DNA of 64,000 nucleotides, taken from Bradyrhizobium japonicum USDA 6 (lineage in GTDB: Bacteria; Pseudomonadota; Alphaproteobacteria; Rhizobiales; Xanthobacteraceae). The notes under the pieces were generated by a model. That model searched no databases. It was not told the origin of the DNA and was given only the letters and a program-made list of their open reading frames with translations. The stretch is from contig NC_017249.1 in NCBI RefSeq assembly GCF_000284375.1, forward strand, positions 6,503,001 through 6,567,000, in the 5' to 3' direction. Positions 50,389 through 60,831 of this stretch are shown here, one piece after another (the stretch's first letter is position 1; the number at the start of each line of letters is the position of its first letter). The translations under genes and the position numbers were made by a program.

Positions 50389-51911
50389 GCAGCGCCGCAT
50401 TGGCCATCGAGCCCGCCTCACCCACGCCGCTGCTGGAGCTGCGCGGCATCAGCAAGGAGTTTCCCGGCGTCAAGGCGCTGGATGACGTGTCTTTCGCCGT
50501 CTTCCCCGGCGAAGTCCATATGCTGTTGGGGGAGAACGGCGCCGGCAAGTCGAGCCTGATGAAGGTGCTGTGCGGCGCCTACCGCGCCGATGCCGGCGAG
50601 TTCTATTATGAGGGCAACAAGGTCGCGATCTCTTCGACCGCGGATGCGCAGAAGCTCGGCATCGCCGTGATCTTCCAGGAATTCTCGCTGGTCCCCCATC
50701 TCGATATCGCGCAAAATATCTTCCTTGGCCGCGAGCCGAAGGGCCGCATTCCCGGCACCATCGACCGCCGCAAGATCCTGGCCGACGCGAGGCGCGTGCT
50801 CGGCACGATCGGATTCGACATCGATCCCTCCACCACCGTCGACAAGTTAGGGGTGGCACAGCAGCAGATGGTCGAGATCGCGAAGGCGATCAGCCAGAAC
50901 GCGCGCATCCTGGTCATGGACGAGCCGACGGCGGCGCTGTCCGACCGCGAGACCGAGCTGCTGTTCGCCCTGATCGCGCGGCTGAAGGCCGACGGCGTGT
51001 CCATCGTCTACATCTCGCACCGGATGGCGGAGGTGTTCGCGCTCGGCGACCGCATCACGGTGATGCGCGACGGCCGCCGCATCGATGGCGTTCGCCCCGC
51101 AGACGTCACGCCGGACCAGCTCGTCCGCATGATGGTCGGCCGCAACGTCGACATGACCTATCCGCGCAGTTTTGCCGACAAGCCCGGCGAGCTGCTGCTC
51201 GAGGTCAAGGGCTTGAGCTCGTCGACCGGCATCTCCGACATCAACATCGAGGTGCGCCGGGGCGAGATCGTCGGCCTGTGCGGCCTCGTCGGTTCCGGCC
51301 GCAGCGAGGTCGCCCGCGCCATCTTCGGCGCCGATGCCGTGACATCAGGCGAGATCATTTTCGACGGCAAGGCCATCTCCGGCGAGCCTGACCTTGCCGC
51401 CCGCCGCGGCATCGCGCTGATTCCGGAGAGCCGCAAGAGCGAGGGCCTCGCCTTGCTGCGGTCGGTAAGCGACAATCTCGTCGTGTCGGCATTGAAGAAG
51501 CTGTTCCCGAGCGGCCTGTTCGATCAGCGCAGCGCGCAGCGCACCTCCGACAGCCTGATCCGGCAGTTGCGCATTGCCACGCCAAGCGCGCGCCAGACCG
51601 TCGGCCTGCTCTCGGGCGGCAACCAGCAGAAGGTCGTGATCGGCAAGTGGCTGGCGGCCGGCTCGAAGCTCTTCATCTTCGACGAGCCGACGCGCGGCAT
51701 CGACATCGGCGCCAAGTCCGAGATCTTTGCGCTGATCGACCGGCTGGTCGCCGAAGGCGCGGCGGCCTTGATGATCTCGTCCGAGCAGGTCGAGATCTGC
51801 CATGTCTGCGACCGCGCTTATGTGATGCGCGAGGGTCGCATCGCCGGACACCTGACCCGCAGCGAGCTGACCGAGGAGAACATCGTGCGACTGGGGATGC
51901 ATCATGCGTGA
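50385..51911 (+). CDS. Sugar-type ABC transporter double ATPase (CUT2, RbsA-like), second system
   Basis: 508 residues, two ATPase halves: Walker [10 protein letters not shown], signature LGVAQQQMVEIAKAI (first half), RILVMDEPTAALS; second half [39 protein letters not shown]. The first-half signature LGVAQQQ is the usual relaxed CUT2 form. Its gene starts 4 bp before the dehydrogenase stop, so importer and enzymes form one transcript. It is followed by two permeases and a binding protein. Confidence 0.93.
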   Translation: MSSAALAIEPASPTPLLELRGISKEFPGVKALDDVSFAVFPGEVHMLLGENGAGKSSLMKVLCGAYRADAGEFYYEGNKVAISSTADAQKLGIAVIFQEFSLVPHLDIAQNIFLGREPKGRIPGTIDRRKILADARRVLGTIGFDIDPSTTVDKLGVAQQQMVEIAKAISQNARILVMDEPTAALSDRETELLFALIARLKADGVSIVYISHRMAEVFALGDRITVMRDGRRIDGVRPADVTPDQLVRMMVGRNVDMTYPRSFADKPGELLLEVKGLSSSTGISDINIEVRRGEIVGLCGLVGSGRSEVARAIFGADAVTSGEIIFDGKAISGEPDLAARRGIALIPESRKSEGLALLRSVSDNLVVSALKKLFPSGLFDQRSAQRTSDSLIRQLRIATPSARQTVGLLSGGNQQKVVIGKWLAAGSKLFIFDEPTRGIDIGAKSEIFALIDRLVAEGAAALMISSEQVEICHVCDRAYVMREGRIAGHLTRSELTEENIVRLGMHHA

Positions 51912-52854
51912 AGCCGCAGTCGTCTCACAACCCAATCCGCTGCAGCGCATTCCCGGCGTTGCCATTGTGCTGGTGCTGCTGATCGCGCTGTTCAGTGCGG
52001 TCGCGCCCGGCTTCCTGTCGGTCGCCAACCTCTCCAACGTGCTGGTGCAATCGACCATCCTGACCATGCTGGCGCTGCCGATGACCTTGATCATCATGAC
52101 CGAGGGGTTGGACCTGTCGATGGGTGCGGTGCTGACGCTGACCTCGCTCTGCGTCGCCATCGTGTCGCTCGCGACCAAGTCGATGCTGCTGGGCCTCGGC
52201 GCCGGGCTTCTGGTCGGCGCAGCCTTCGGCTTCGCCAACGGCTGGCTGGTCGCCATCATCGGCATTCCGCCCTTCGTCGCGACACTCGGCACGCTCGGCA
52301 TGGCGCAGGGCCTGTCGCTGATCGTCAGCGACGGCCAGAGCGTGGTCGGCATCCCCCACAGCGTGCGCGACATCTATTCGGCGACACTTCTCGGCGTGCC
52401 GATGCCCATCGTGATGGCACTGGTGACCTACGCGGCCTTCCACGGACTGCTCTACCACACCCGCTTCGGCACCTACATCTTCGCGCTCGGCGGCAACCGC
52501 GAGGCGCTGCGCTATGCCGGCCTCTCGCCAAACAAGCTGCTGATCGCGGTCTATGCGATCGGCGGCGCCATGGCCGGCATCGCGGGCCTGCTGATGACCG
52601 CGCGCATGAATTCCGGCCATCCCACCGCCGGCCTCGGCCTCGAATTCGATGCCATCGCAGCCGTCGCGGTCGGCGGCACCTCGTTCGAGCGCGGCAATGG
52701 CTGGCTGCTTGGCACCCTGCTCGGCGTGATCGCGGTCGGCGTGCTTCGCAACGGGCTCAACCTGATCTCGATGCCCTCTTCGGTGCAGGTCGCAAGCGTC
52801 GGCGTCCTCGTCATCGTCGCTCTGTTCCTCGACGGCCTCAGGAGCCGCGCATGA
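51904..52854 (+). CDS. Sugar-type ABC transporter permease (CUT2), first of pair
   Basis: 316 residues with about nine hydrophobic segments. RbsC-family landmarks TLIIMTEGLDLSMGAVLTLTSL, ANGWLVAIIGIPPFVATLGTLGMAQGL in part, and GLEFDAIAAVAVGGTSFERGNGWLLGTLLGVIAVGVLRNGLNL in part. Overlaps the ATPase gene by 8 bp and the next permease by 4 bp. Pairing with the second permease suggests a heterodimeric membrane core, unlike most ribose systems. Confidence 0.92.
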   Translation: MREAAVVSQPNPLQRIPGVAIVLVLLIALFSAVAPGFLSVANLSNVLVQSTILTMLALPMTLIIMTEGLDLSMGAVLTLTSLCVAIVSLATKSMLLGLGAGLLVGAAFGFANGWLVAIIGIPPFVATLGTLGMAQGLSLIVSDGQSVVGIPHSVRDIYSATLLGVPMPIVMALVTYAAFHGLLYHTRFGTYIFALGGNREALRYAGLSPNKLLIAVYAIGGAMAGIAGLLMTARMNSGHPTAGLGLEFDAIAAVAVGGTSFERGNGWLLGTLLGVIAVGVLRNGLNLISMPSSVQVASVGVLVIVALFLDGLRSRA

Positions 52855-53828
52855 CCGACATCTCCAAAGAGGCCCTCTCGCCGCCCCGCTCGTTCCTGTC
52901 GCAGGACGCGATCCAGGTGTTCTACCGCCTGCTCGCGGCGCTGCTGATCTGCGCGGTGCTGGCCGTGCTCAGCGATTCCTTCCTGAGCCTCGGCAACATC
53001 CTCAACGTGCTGAGACAAGCGAGCCTGACCTTCTTCATCGCCTCGGGCCTGACGCTGGTGGTGCTCACCGCCGGCCTCGATCTCTCCGTCGGCGCCAATG
53101 TCGCGCTGTCGGCCTGTATCGCCGGCACCGTGATCCACAAGACCGGCTCGCCGGCGCTCGGCATCCTCACCGGGCTCGCCTGCGGCGGCATCGTCGGCCT
53201 GCTCAACGGCATCATGGTCACCGCGCTGCGCATCCCCTCCTTCATCGCCACCTATGGCATGCTCTGGGTGCTGAACGGCCTCACCTACTGGTACATGGCG
53301 GGCGAAACCCTGCACGGCTTCCCGGCCGGCTTCCGCCAGATCGGCAGCGGCTATTTGTTCGGCCTACCGATCCCGGTCTATCTGCTGCTGGTGTTCCTCG
53401 GGATCGGGACGCTGTTCGCGCAACGCACGATCTGGGGTCAGGAGATCTATGCGATCGGCGCCAATCCGGTCGCCGCCCGCCTCTCCGGCATTCCGGTCGC
53501 ACGGCGATTGCTGCTGGTCTACGCGGTATCAGGCACCATGGCGGGGCTGGCCTCGATCATCTTCCTGTCGCGCCTCAATTCGGCCGAAGCCGACATCGGC
53601 GAAAGCTTGACGCTGCCCGCGATCGCGGCCGTGCTGATCGGCGGAACCTCGCTGTTCGGAGGGGTCGGCACCGTGTTCGGCACCTTCATCGGCGCGCTGA
53701 TCCTGACGCTGGTGCTGAACGGCATGAACCTGTTGTCGGTCAGCGCCAACTGGCAGCCGCTGGTCACCGGCATCATCGTCATTCTCGCGGTCTGGCTCGA
53801 CATGAAGACCCGCCGACGCGCGCAATGA
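52851..53828 (+). CDS. Sugar-type ABC transporter permease (CUT2), second of pair
   Basis: 325 residues with the same landmarks as the preceding gene (TLVVLTAGLDLSVGANVALSAC, IPSFIATYGMLWVLNGL, TLPAIAAVLIGGTSLFGGVGTVFG). The two proteins are paralogous and adjacent, so probably a heterodimer. The last residues, KTRRRAQ, are basic and cytoplasmic. A 42-bp gap precedes the binding-protein gene. Confidence 0.92.
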   Translation: MTDISKEALSPPRSFLSQDAIQVFYRLLAALLICAVLAVLSDSFLSLGNILNVLRQASLTFFIASGLTLVVLTAGLDLSVGANVALSACIAGTVIHKTGSPALGILTGLACGGIVGLLNGIMVTALRIPSFIATYGMLWVLNGLTYWYMAGETLHGFPAGFRQIGSGYLFGLPIPVYLLLVFLGIGTLFAQRTIWGQEIYAIGANPVAARLSGIPVARRLLLVYAVSGTMAGLASIIFLSRLNSAEADIGESLTLPAIAAVLIGGTSLFGGVGTVFGTFIGALILTLVLNGMNLLSVSANWQPLVTGIIVILAVWLDMKTRRRAQ

Positions 53829-53870
53829 ACTGTTAGAAATCCAACAAGCAAAATGAGGGATGGAGGCTAC

Positions 53871-54845
53871 ATGAAACAGACACTGGGTTATCTGGCGCTG
53901 CCGCTGCTGCTGGCGGCCGCGTTCACCACGCAAGCGCGCGCCGACGGCGAGACCATCGCCGTGTTCACAAAGAACCAGACCAATCCGTTCTTCCAGACGG
54001 TGCGGGTCGGTGCCGACAACATGGCGAAAGCGCTGAACGCGAAGACGCTGCAATACATTCCGACCAAGCCGGATTCGATCCCCGAGCAGCTCAGCCAGAT
54101 CGAGGACGTCGTGGTGAAGAAGCCGAGCGCAATCGTCTTCACGCCGGTCGACTACAAGGCGATGGTGCCGGGCGTCGAGAAGATCAACGAAGCCAAAATC
54201 CCCGTCGTCAACATCACCGACCGCTCCGCCGGCGGCAAGTTCCTCTCCTTCGTCGGTGCCGACGATTACAGCCTTGGCCTCGAAACCGCGCGCTTCATGC
54301 TCAAGACACTCGGCGGCAAGGGCAACATCGTCATCATCGAGGGCGTCAAAGGCTCGCTGACCAATGTCGATCGCGTCCGCGGCTTCAACGACGCGCTGAA
54401 GGAGAATTCGGGCGCCAAGCTGCTGGCTTCGCAGCCCGGCAACTACCAGCGGCTGCAGGCGCTCCAGGTCATGGAAAACCTGATGCAGTCGAATTCGCAG
54501 ATCGACGGGGTGCTGGCGGCCAACGACGCCATGGCGGTCGGCGCGATCGAGGCGCTCGACGGTGCCAATCGCAAGGCGCAGGTGATCGGCATCAACGGCA
54601 CCAAGGAGGCGATCGACGCGATCAAGTCCGGCAAGCTGCTTGCGAGCGGCGACTACAACGGATTTGCGCAAGGGTGCCTGGGCACCATGATGGCGATCCG
54701 CAGCTTGCGCAACCAGCCTGTCATCGCCGAGATCGTGCTGAAGCCGACCGTTATCACCAAGGACAATTACCAGCCGTTCGACGTACCGCTGGAGCAGCGG
54801 ACCTGCCCGACCTTCGAGGACGCCGGCAAGCTCGGCGCCAAGTAG
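53871..54845 (+). CDS. Sugar-type ABC transporter substrate-binding protein (CUT2), second system
   Basis: 324 residues. Signal peptide LGYLALPLLLAAAFTTQARA, then ETIAVFTKNQTNPFFQTVRVGADNMAKAL, the Peripla_BP_4 pattern. GRKGNIVIIEGVKG-type and DGVLAANDAMAVGAIEAL blocks follow. A frame open from 53853 exists, but GGAGG (53862-53866) positions the ATG at 53871. Ligand unknown. As part of the aromatic/amidohydrolase operon, it may bind a glycosylated or ring compound rather than a free sugar. Confidence 0.9.
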   Translation: MKQTLGYLALPLLLAAAFTTQARADGETIAVFTKNQTNPFFQTVRVGADNMAKALNAKTLQYIPTKPDSIPEQLSQIEDVVVKKPSAIVFTPVDYKAMVPGVEKINEAKIPVVNITDRSAGGKFLSFVGADDYSLGLETARFMLKTLGGKGNIVIIEGVKGSLTNVDRVRGFNDALKENSGAKLLASQPGNYQRLQALQVMENLMQSNSQIDGVLAANDAMAVGAIEALDGANRKAQVIGINGTKEAIDAIKSGKLLASGDYNGFAQGCLGTMMAIRSLRNQPVIAEIVLKPTVITKDNYQPFDVPLEQRTCPTFEDAGKLGAK

Positions 54846-54867
54846 CCCAACCGCTGATCACAAGCGC

Positions 54868-54891
54868 GGACGGCCGCCTTCGCGGCCGTCC
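54868..54891. terminator. Perfect 10-bp hairpin between binding-protein and YciI genes
   Basis: GGACGGCCGC (54868-54877), loop CTTC, GCGGCCGTCC (54882-54891). It is a very stable, fully paired stem. No T-run follows (CAAGAAGCG), so it may be a Rho-independent-like pause, an mRNA stabiliser that lets the binding protein be made in excess, or a partial terminator before the YciI gene. Confidence 0.55.
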
Positions 54892-54933
54892 CAAGAAGCG
54901 TCCCAAGAACACCGACACGTCAACGGAGACATC

Positions 54934-55221
54934 ATGCTGTTCGCCATTCACGCCCTCGACCGCACCGGCGCGCTGCCGACCCGGCTCGCCAATTACGACG
55001 CGCACAAGGCCTTCCTGAGCGACACATCGCGCTTCGGCGTCAAGATCGTGATGTCGGGGCCGCTGGTCTCCGACGATGGCGCGAACATGATCGGCAGCCT
55101 GTTCCTGATCGAGGCGCCCGGCCGCGCCGAGGTCGAAGCCTTCAACCGCGCCGATCCCTTCGCCGCAGCCGGCATCTGGGAGAAAGTCACGATCACGGGC
55201 TTCCTGCGCCGCCAGGGTTGA
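54934..55221 (+). CDS. YciI-like protein (muconolactone isomerase-like fold)
   Basis: 95 residues. LFAIHALDRTGALPTRLANYDAHKAFLSD, VMSGPLVSDDGANMIGSLFLIEAPGRAEVEAFNRADPFAAAGIW in part. YciI proteins share the ferredoxin-like fold of muconolactone isomerase; the His-Asp pair (DAHKAF and ADPFAAAG) is kept. It could isomerise a lactone or ring-cleavage product. Closes the operon after the hairpin at 54868-54891, and is convergent with the Dpp genes, only 5 bp apart. Confidence 0.82.
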   Translation: MLFAIHALDRTGALPTRLANYDAHKAFLSDTSRFGVKIVMSGPLVSDDGANMIGSLFLIEAPGRAEVEAFNRADPFAAAGIWEKVTITGFLRRQG

Positions 55222-55226
55222 AGGGC

Positions 55227-56200
55227 CTACGGCGCCTCTTCGAGGTGACAGGCCACCCATTGCTCAGGCCCGGTCGAACGCAGCGTCGGCTCCTCCGTCC
55301 GGCAGCGATCGAAGACGTATGGGCAACGGGTGTGGAAGCGGCACCCGCTCGGCGGGTTGATCGGGCTCGGCACGTCCCCCTTGAGGATGATGGGATTGCG
55401 CTGGGCGCCGGGCTCGGGCAGCGGGACCGCGGAGAGCAACGCCTTGGTATAGGGATGCCTTGGCGCGGCAAAGATCTCGCGGCGTGGCGCGACCTCGACG
55501 ATCTTGCCGAGATACATCACCGCGACGCGGTGGGTCATATGCTCGACAATCGCGAGGTCATGGCTGATGAACAGCAGCGCCAGGCCGAACTCGCGCTGCA
55601 GGTCCTGCAGGAGATTGACGATCTGCGCCTTGACCGAGACGTCGAGCGCGGAGACCGCCTCGTCGCAGACGATCAGCTCGGGCTCGGCGGCGAGCGCCCG
55701 CGCGATACCGATGCGCTGACGCTGGCCGCCGGAGAATTCGTGCGGCCGGCGGTTGAGCGCCTCGCGCGGCAGCCGCACGGTGTCCATCAGCGCCGTCACA
55801 CGGGTCTCTAGATCGGCTGCCGACTTGGCGAGGCCGAAATTGCGGATCGGCTCGGCCAGGATGTCGCGCACGCGCATGCGCGGATTGAGGCTCGAGAACG
55901 GATCCTGGAACACCACCTGCACGCGGCGGCGCATCTGGCGCATCGTGCTCGGATGCGCGTCGTCGATGCGCTGGCCGTCGAGGATCACCTGGCCCGCGGT
56001 GATGTCGAACAGCCGCAGGATGGCGCGGCCGACCGTCGACTTGCCGCAACCGGACTCGCCGACCAGCGACAGCGTCTCGCCCTTCGCGATTTCGAACGAG
56101 ACACCGTCGACGGCATAGACATATTCGGACTTGCGGCCGAACAGGCCCTTTTTTACCGGAAAATGCTTCTTGAGGTCGTTGACCTGGAGCAGCGGAGGGC

Positions 56201-56204
<4 letters not shown>
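55227..56204 (-). CDS. dppF: Dipeptide/oligopeptide ABC transporter ATPase DppF
   Basis: 325 residues. Walker [10 protein letters not shown] (about 57), signature [15 protein letters not shown], Walker [15 protein letters not shown]-loop FISHDL, and the C-terminal oligo_HPY motif [19 protein letters not shown] with Cys residues for an iron-sulfur cluster, as usual in DppF/OppF. It overlaps DppD by 4 bp. Part of a complete leftward operon running 60690 to 55227. Confidence 0.94.
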
Positions 56205-57190
<986 letters not shown>

Positions 57191-57209
57191 CGCGATCAGC
57201 CTCTCGACA

Positions 57210-58133
57210 TCAGAGGGTCTTGGCCATGCGCGGATCGAGCGCATCGCGAAGGCCGTCGCCGAGCAGGTTCACGGCGAGCACGGTGACGGAGAGAAACGCC
57301 GCCGGGAAGAACACGATGTAGGGCTTGACCTGCCACAGCGCGCGGCCTTCGGCCATGATGTTGCCCCAGGACGGAATGGTCGGCGGCGTGCCCGCCCCGA
57401 TGAAGGACAGGATCGCTTCCGTGATCATGGCGCTGGCGCAGATGTAAGTCGCCTGAACCAGCATCGGAGCCAGCGTGTTGGGCAGGATGTGGCGCAGGAT
57501 GATCATCGGCGTGCGCGTGCCACAGGCGACCGCGGCGTCCACATAGGGCTGCTCGCGCAGCGACAGCACCACACTACGGACAAGACGGGAAACCCGCGGG
57601 ATCTCGGCGATGGTGATGGCAACGATGACGTTGCCGACACTGCCGCGCGTCAGCGCCATCAGCGCAATCGCAAGCAGGATCGGCGGGATCGACATCAATC
57701 CGTCCATGAAGCGCATCAAGATGCCATCCGCCCAGCGGATGAAGCCGGAGACGATGCCGATGGCGAGGCCCGCGGCGGATGCGAGGATCGCAACCGACAG
57801 GCCGACCGTGAGCGAGACCCGCGCGCCGAACATCACGCGCGAATAGATGTCGCGGCCGAGCACGTCGGTGCCGAACCAGTAGAGCGCCGAGGGCGCACGC
57901 GTGCGCTTTGCGGGCGCGAGTGCGGTCGGATCGACGGTCCAGAGATACGGCGCGAAGATCGCGATCAGAACCAGCGTCAGCAGCAGCGCACCGCCGATCG
58001 CGACGGTGGGATGGCCGCGCAAGAGGCCGATGAAACCGCGCCGGATCGTGACTGGCCGCAGGATTTCAGGCAGTTGCGGCGCGAGAACGAAGCCGGCCGG
58101 CAGCGCTTGCGGAGTGACGGTCGTATCGGTCAA
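57210..58133 (-). CDS. dppC: Dipeptide/oligopeptide ABC transporter permease DppC
   Basis: 307 residues. N-terminal hydrophobic helix and a periplasmic segment, then the BPD_transp_1 domain with [19 protein letters not shown], the EAA loop [23 protein letters not shown], and the C-terminal [18 protein letters not shown] block that marks DppC. A 4-bp overlap with DppB and 19 bp before DppD show a packed operon. Confidence 0.93.
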   Translation of the reverse strand: MTDTTVTPQALPAGFVLAPQLPEILRPVTIRRGFIGLLRGHPTVAIGGALLLTLVLIAIFAPYLWTVDPTALAPAKRTRAPSALYWFGTDVLGRDIYSRVMFGARVSLTVGLSVAILASAAGLAIGIVSGFIRWADGILMRFMDGLMSIPPILLAIALMALTRGSVGNVIVAITIAEIPRVSRLVRSVVLSLREQPYVDAAVACGTRTPMIILRHILPNTLAPMLVQATYICASAMITEAILSFIGAGTPPTIPSWGNIMAEGRALWQVKPYIVFFPAAFLSVTVLAVNLLGDGLRDALDPRMAKTL

Positions 58134-59071
58134 TAGCGGATCCTCGGGTCAACGAGCGTATAGACGACGTCGATCATCAGATTGACGAGGACGTAGACGA
58201 AACTGAAGAGAAGCACGATGCCCTGGATGACGGGATAGTCGCGGCGCAGGATCGCGTCGATCGTGAGCCGGCCGAGGCCGGGAATCGCGAACACGCTTTC
58301 CGTGACGACCGCGCCGCCGATCAGGAGTGCGATGCCGATCCCGATCACGGTCACGATCGGGACGGCGGCATTCTTCAACGCGTGAACGAAGAGGATGCCG
58401 CCCTGCCCGAGGCCCTTGGCGCGCGCGGTGCGGATATAGTCCTGCTGCAAGACTTCGAGCATGGTGGCACGCGTGATGCGCGCGATCAGCGCGATGTAGA
58501 CGCAGCCCAGCGCGATCGACGGCAGGATCAGGTTTTGCAGCCATGGCCAGAAGCCCTCCGTGAGCGGCGTGTAGCCCTGCACGGGAAGCCATTCGAGCTC
58601 CAGCGCGAAGATGTAGGCCAGGACATAGCCGACGACGAACACAGGCAGCGAGAACCCGAACACGGCGAACGCCATGATGGCGCGGTCGATCAGGCTTCCC
58701 GCCTTCCACGCCGCCACCACGCCGAGCGGCACCGCGACCACGATCGTGAGCAGCAGCGTGACGGTCATCAGCGACAGCGTCGGTCCGAGACGCTGTCCGA
58801 TCATCGCGGAGACCGGAAGGTTGGTGAAGATCGAGGTGCCGAGATCGCCGTGCAGGATGCGCCAGACCCAGCTTCCGAACTGGATCAGGAAGGGCCGGTC
58901 GAGGCCGAGGCCCTGGCGAATGCGCTCCACATCCTCCGGGCTCGCCTGATCGCCCGCGATCACCACGGCGGGATCACCCGGCGCGATGTAGAGCAGGCTG
59001 AACACGAACAGCGCGACGATTGCCATCACCGGCAAGGTCGAGACGATACGACGGAGGATGTAAGAGAGCAT
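58130..59071 (-). CDS. dppB: Dipeptide/oligopeptide ABC transporter permease DppB
   Basis: 313 residues. N-terminal YILRRIVSTLPVMAIVALFVFSLLYIAPGDPA, DppB family hallmark, and the C-terminal EAA loop LQQDYIRTARAKGLGQGGILFVHALKNAAVPIVTVIG in short form YIRTARAKGL; ends in [13 protein letters not shown]. It has six hydrophobic helices. Starts 17 bp after the binding-protein stop. Confidence 0.93.
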   Translation of the reverse strand: MLSYILRRIVSTLPVMAIVALFVFSLLYIAPGDPAVVIAGDQASPEDVERIRQGLGLDRPFLIQFGSWVWRILHGDLGTSIFTNLPVSAMIGQRLGPTLSLMTVTLLLTIVVAVPLGVVAAWKAGSLIDRAIMAFAVFGFSLPVFVVGYVLAYIFALELEWLPVQGYTPLTEGFWPWLQNLILPSIALGCVYIALIARITRATMLEVLQQDYIRTARAKGLGQGGILFVHALKNAAVPIVTVIGIGIALLIGGAVVTESVFAIPGLGRLTIDAILRRDYPVIQGIVLLFSFVYVLVNLMIDVVYTLVDPRIRY

Positions 59072-59088
59072 CTGGCTTCAGCGTACCA

Positions 59089-60690
59089 TCATGCGGATTT
59101 CGACACGTTCCAGAAGAACGGCAGCGGCCCCTTGGTGATGCCGGAGACGTTCTTGCGCCAGGCCGTGTAGGTCAGGAAGAAGCCCGTCGGCGCGTAGACG
59201 ACATCCTCGAGTGCCGCCTTGTTGACCTGCCCGATCGCGGCCTTCTCCTCCTCAAGATTCTTGGCGTCGAACCAGGCCGTGATCTCCTTCTCGGTGTTCG
59301 GGCTGTTGGGCCAGCCGAACCAGGCCTTGTCGCCATTGGCGCGGATGGCGGTGTAGGCGGCCGGATTGATGCAATCGGCGCCGGCGTGCCAGCTGTGGAA
59401 CATATTCCAGCCGCCCTGCCCCGGCGGTGTCTTCATCGCGCGGCGCGCGCCCACCGTGCCCCAATCGGTCGCGACGAAATCGACATTCATGCCGAGCTTC
59501 TTGAGCAGATCCGCGGTGACGTCGCCCTGCGCCTTCGTGATCGACTGGTCCTGCGCGACCACGCATGTGACCGGCTGGCCGGAATAGCCGCTCTCGGCGA
59601 GCAGCTTCTTGGCCGCATCGAAATCGCGCTTTCCTTTCAGTATCTCGCCGCCCAACTCGGTGTAGAGCGGTGTGTCCGGCGTAAAAAAGCCGGGCAGCGG
59701 CTTCCACAACGTATCATCGTCGCCGACCAGCGCACGCATATAGTCTTCCTGGCTCAACGCCATCAGAACCGCGCGCCTCGCCTTCACATTGTTGAAGGGT
59801 GGGTGCAGATGGTTCATGCGGAAGGAGCCGATATTGCCGAGGGGATCGCCGATATCGACGTTGATGTTCTTGTTCTTCTTCAGCACGGGCACGAGATCGG
59901 AGATCGGGTTCTCCCACCAGTCGACCTCGCCGTTCTGCAAGGCGGCGGCGGCGGTGGCCGGATCCGGCATCACCAGCCACTCGACGCGATCGACCAGGAT
60001 GTTCTTGCCGCCGGCAAGCCACGACGCCTTCTCCTGTCGCGGCACGTAATCGGTGAACTTCTCGAACACCGACTTGGCGCCGGGCACCCATTCGCTCTTG
60101 GCGAACTTCATCGGACCCGAGCCGACATATTCGGTGATCTGCTTGAATGGATCGGTCTTCGCGATGCGCTCGGGCATGATGAACGAGCACGGCGCGTTGT
60201 TCTTGGCCAGCGCGTACAGCATTTTCGGGAAAGGCTGCTTCAGGACCCATTTGAAGGTGCGGTCGTCGACCGCAGTCAATTCCTGCTGGATAGCGAGGAT
60301 CATCAGGCCCATTGGATCGCGCGCGGCCCAGCGCGACAGGCTCGCGACGACGTCCTTGCTCAGCACGGGCTCGCCGTCATGGAACTTGAGACCCGGGCGC
60401 AGCTTGAAGGTCCAGGTCTTGCCGTCGTCGGTGGTCTCCTCGGACTCGACCATCTGACGCTGCGGCTGGAGCTTGGCATCGACGCCGTAGAGCGTGTCCC
60501 AGACCAGCGCTGCAGCATTGCGTACAACATATTGTGTACCCCAGATGGGGTCGAAATTGGCGAGGTTGGCTTGCGGCACGAAGCGCAGGGTGCGCGCAGA
60601 GGCGCCTTGTGCGATCGCCGGGGCCGAGATGCCGGTCAACGCCAGACCGCCTGCGCCGGCCAGTCCCTTCAATACGGTCCTGCGATCCAT
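59089..60690 (-). CDS. Dipeptide/oligopeptide-type ABC transporter substrate-binding protein
   Basis: 533 residues. Signal peptide with twin arginine (MDRRTVLKGLAGAGGLALTG, then ISAPAIAQ). SBP_bac_5 fold: RFVPQANLANFDPIWGTQYV, ETTDDGKTWTFKLRPGLKFHDGEP, ARRAVLMALSQEDYM and the C-lobe WNMFHSWHAGADCINP. Ligand may be a peptide, nickel complex or glycoside. GGGAGGATTTC precedes the ATG. First gene of the complete Dpp operon, 141 bp from the fused ATPase gene upstream. Confidence 0.92.
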   Translation of the reverse strand: MDRRTVLKGLAGAGGLALTGISAPAIAQGASARTLRFVPQANLANFDPIWGTQYVVRNAAALVWDTLYGVDAKLQPQRQMVESEETTDDGKTWTFKLRPGLKFHDGEPVLSKDVVASLSRWAARDPMGLMILAIQQELTAVDDRTFKWVLKQPFPKMLYALAKNNAPCSFIMPERIAKTDPFKQITEYVGSGPMKFAKSEWVPGAKSVFEKFTDYVPRQEKASWLAGGKNILVDRVEWLVMPDPATAAAALQNGEVDWWENPISDLVPVLKKNKNINVDIGDPLGNIGSFRMNHLHPPFNNVKARRAVLMALSQEDYMRALVGDDDTLWKPLPGFFTPDTPLYTELGGEILKGKRDFDAAKKLLAESGYSGQPVTCVVAQDQSITKAQGDVTADLLKKLGMNVDFVATDWGTVGARRAMKTPPGQGGWNMFHSWHAGADCINPAAYTAIRANGDKAWFGWPNSPNTEKEITAWFDAKNLEEEKAAIGQVNKAALEDVVYAPTGFFLTYTAWRKNVSGITKGPLPFFWNVSKSA

Positions 60691-60831
60691 GAAATCCTCC
60701 CAGTAGTGCCGTGATGCCGGCCATCGTTGGCCAAAGGCAGGTGAAACCAGAACCCGTTGGCGTGCAAATGGTATGCCACTAGCCGGGCCTTCGCCAGCGG
60801 GATCTCATCGGGATTTCGACCGGTTCAGGCG

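Noticed and set aside
47941..50421. Minus-strand open frame of 826 codons opposite dehydrogenase and dioxygenase genes
   Set aside because: It covers genes with strong motifs on the plus strand and reads as His/Arg/Asp-rich shadow.
59020..60714. Plus-strand open frame of 564 codons opposite the Dpp binding protein
   Set aside because: Shadow; the signal peptide and SBP_bac_5 motifs are on the minus strand.
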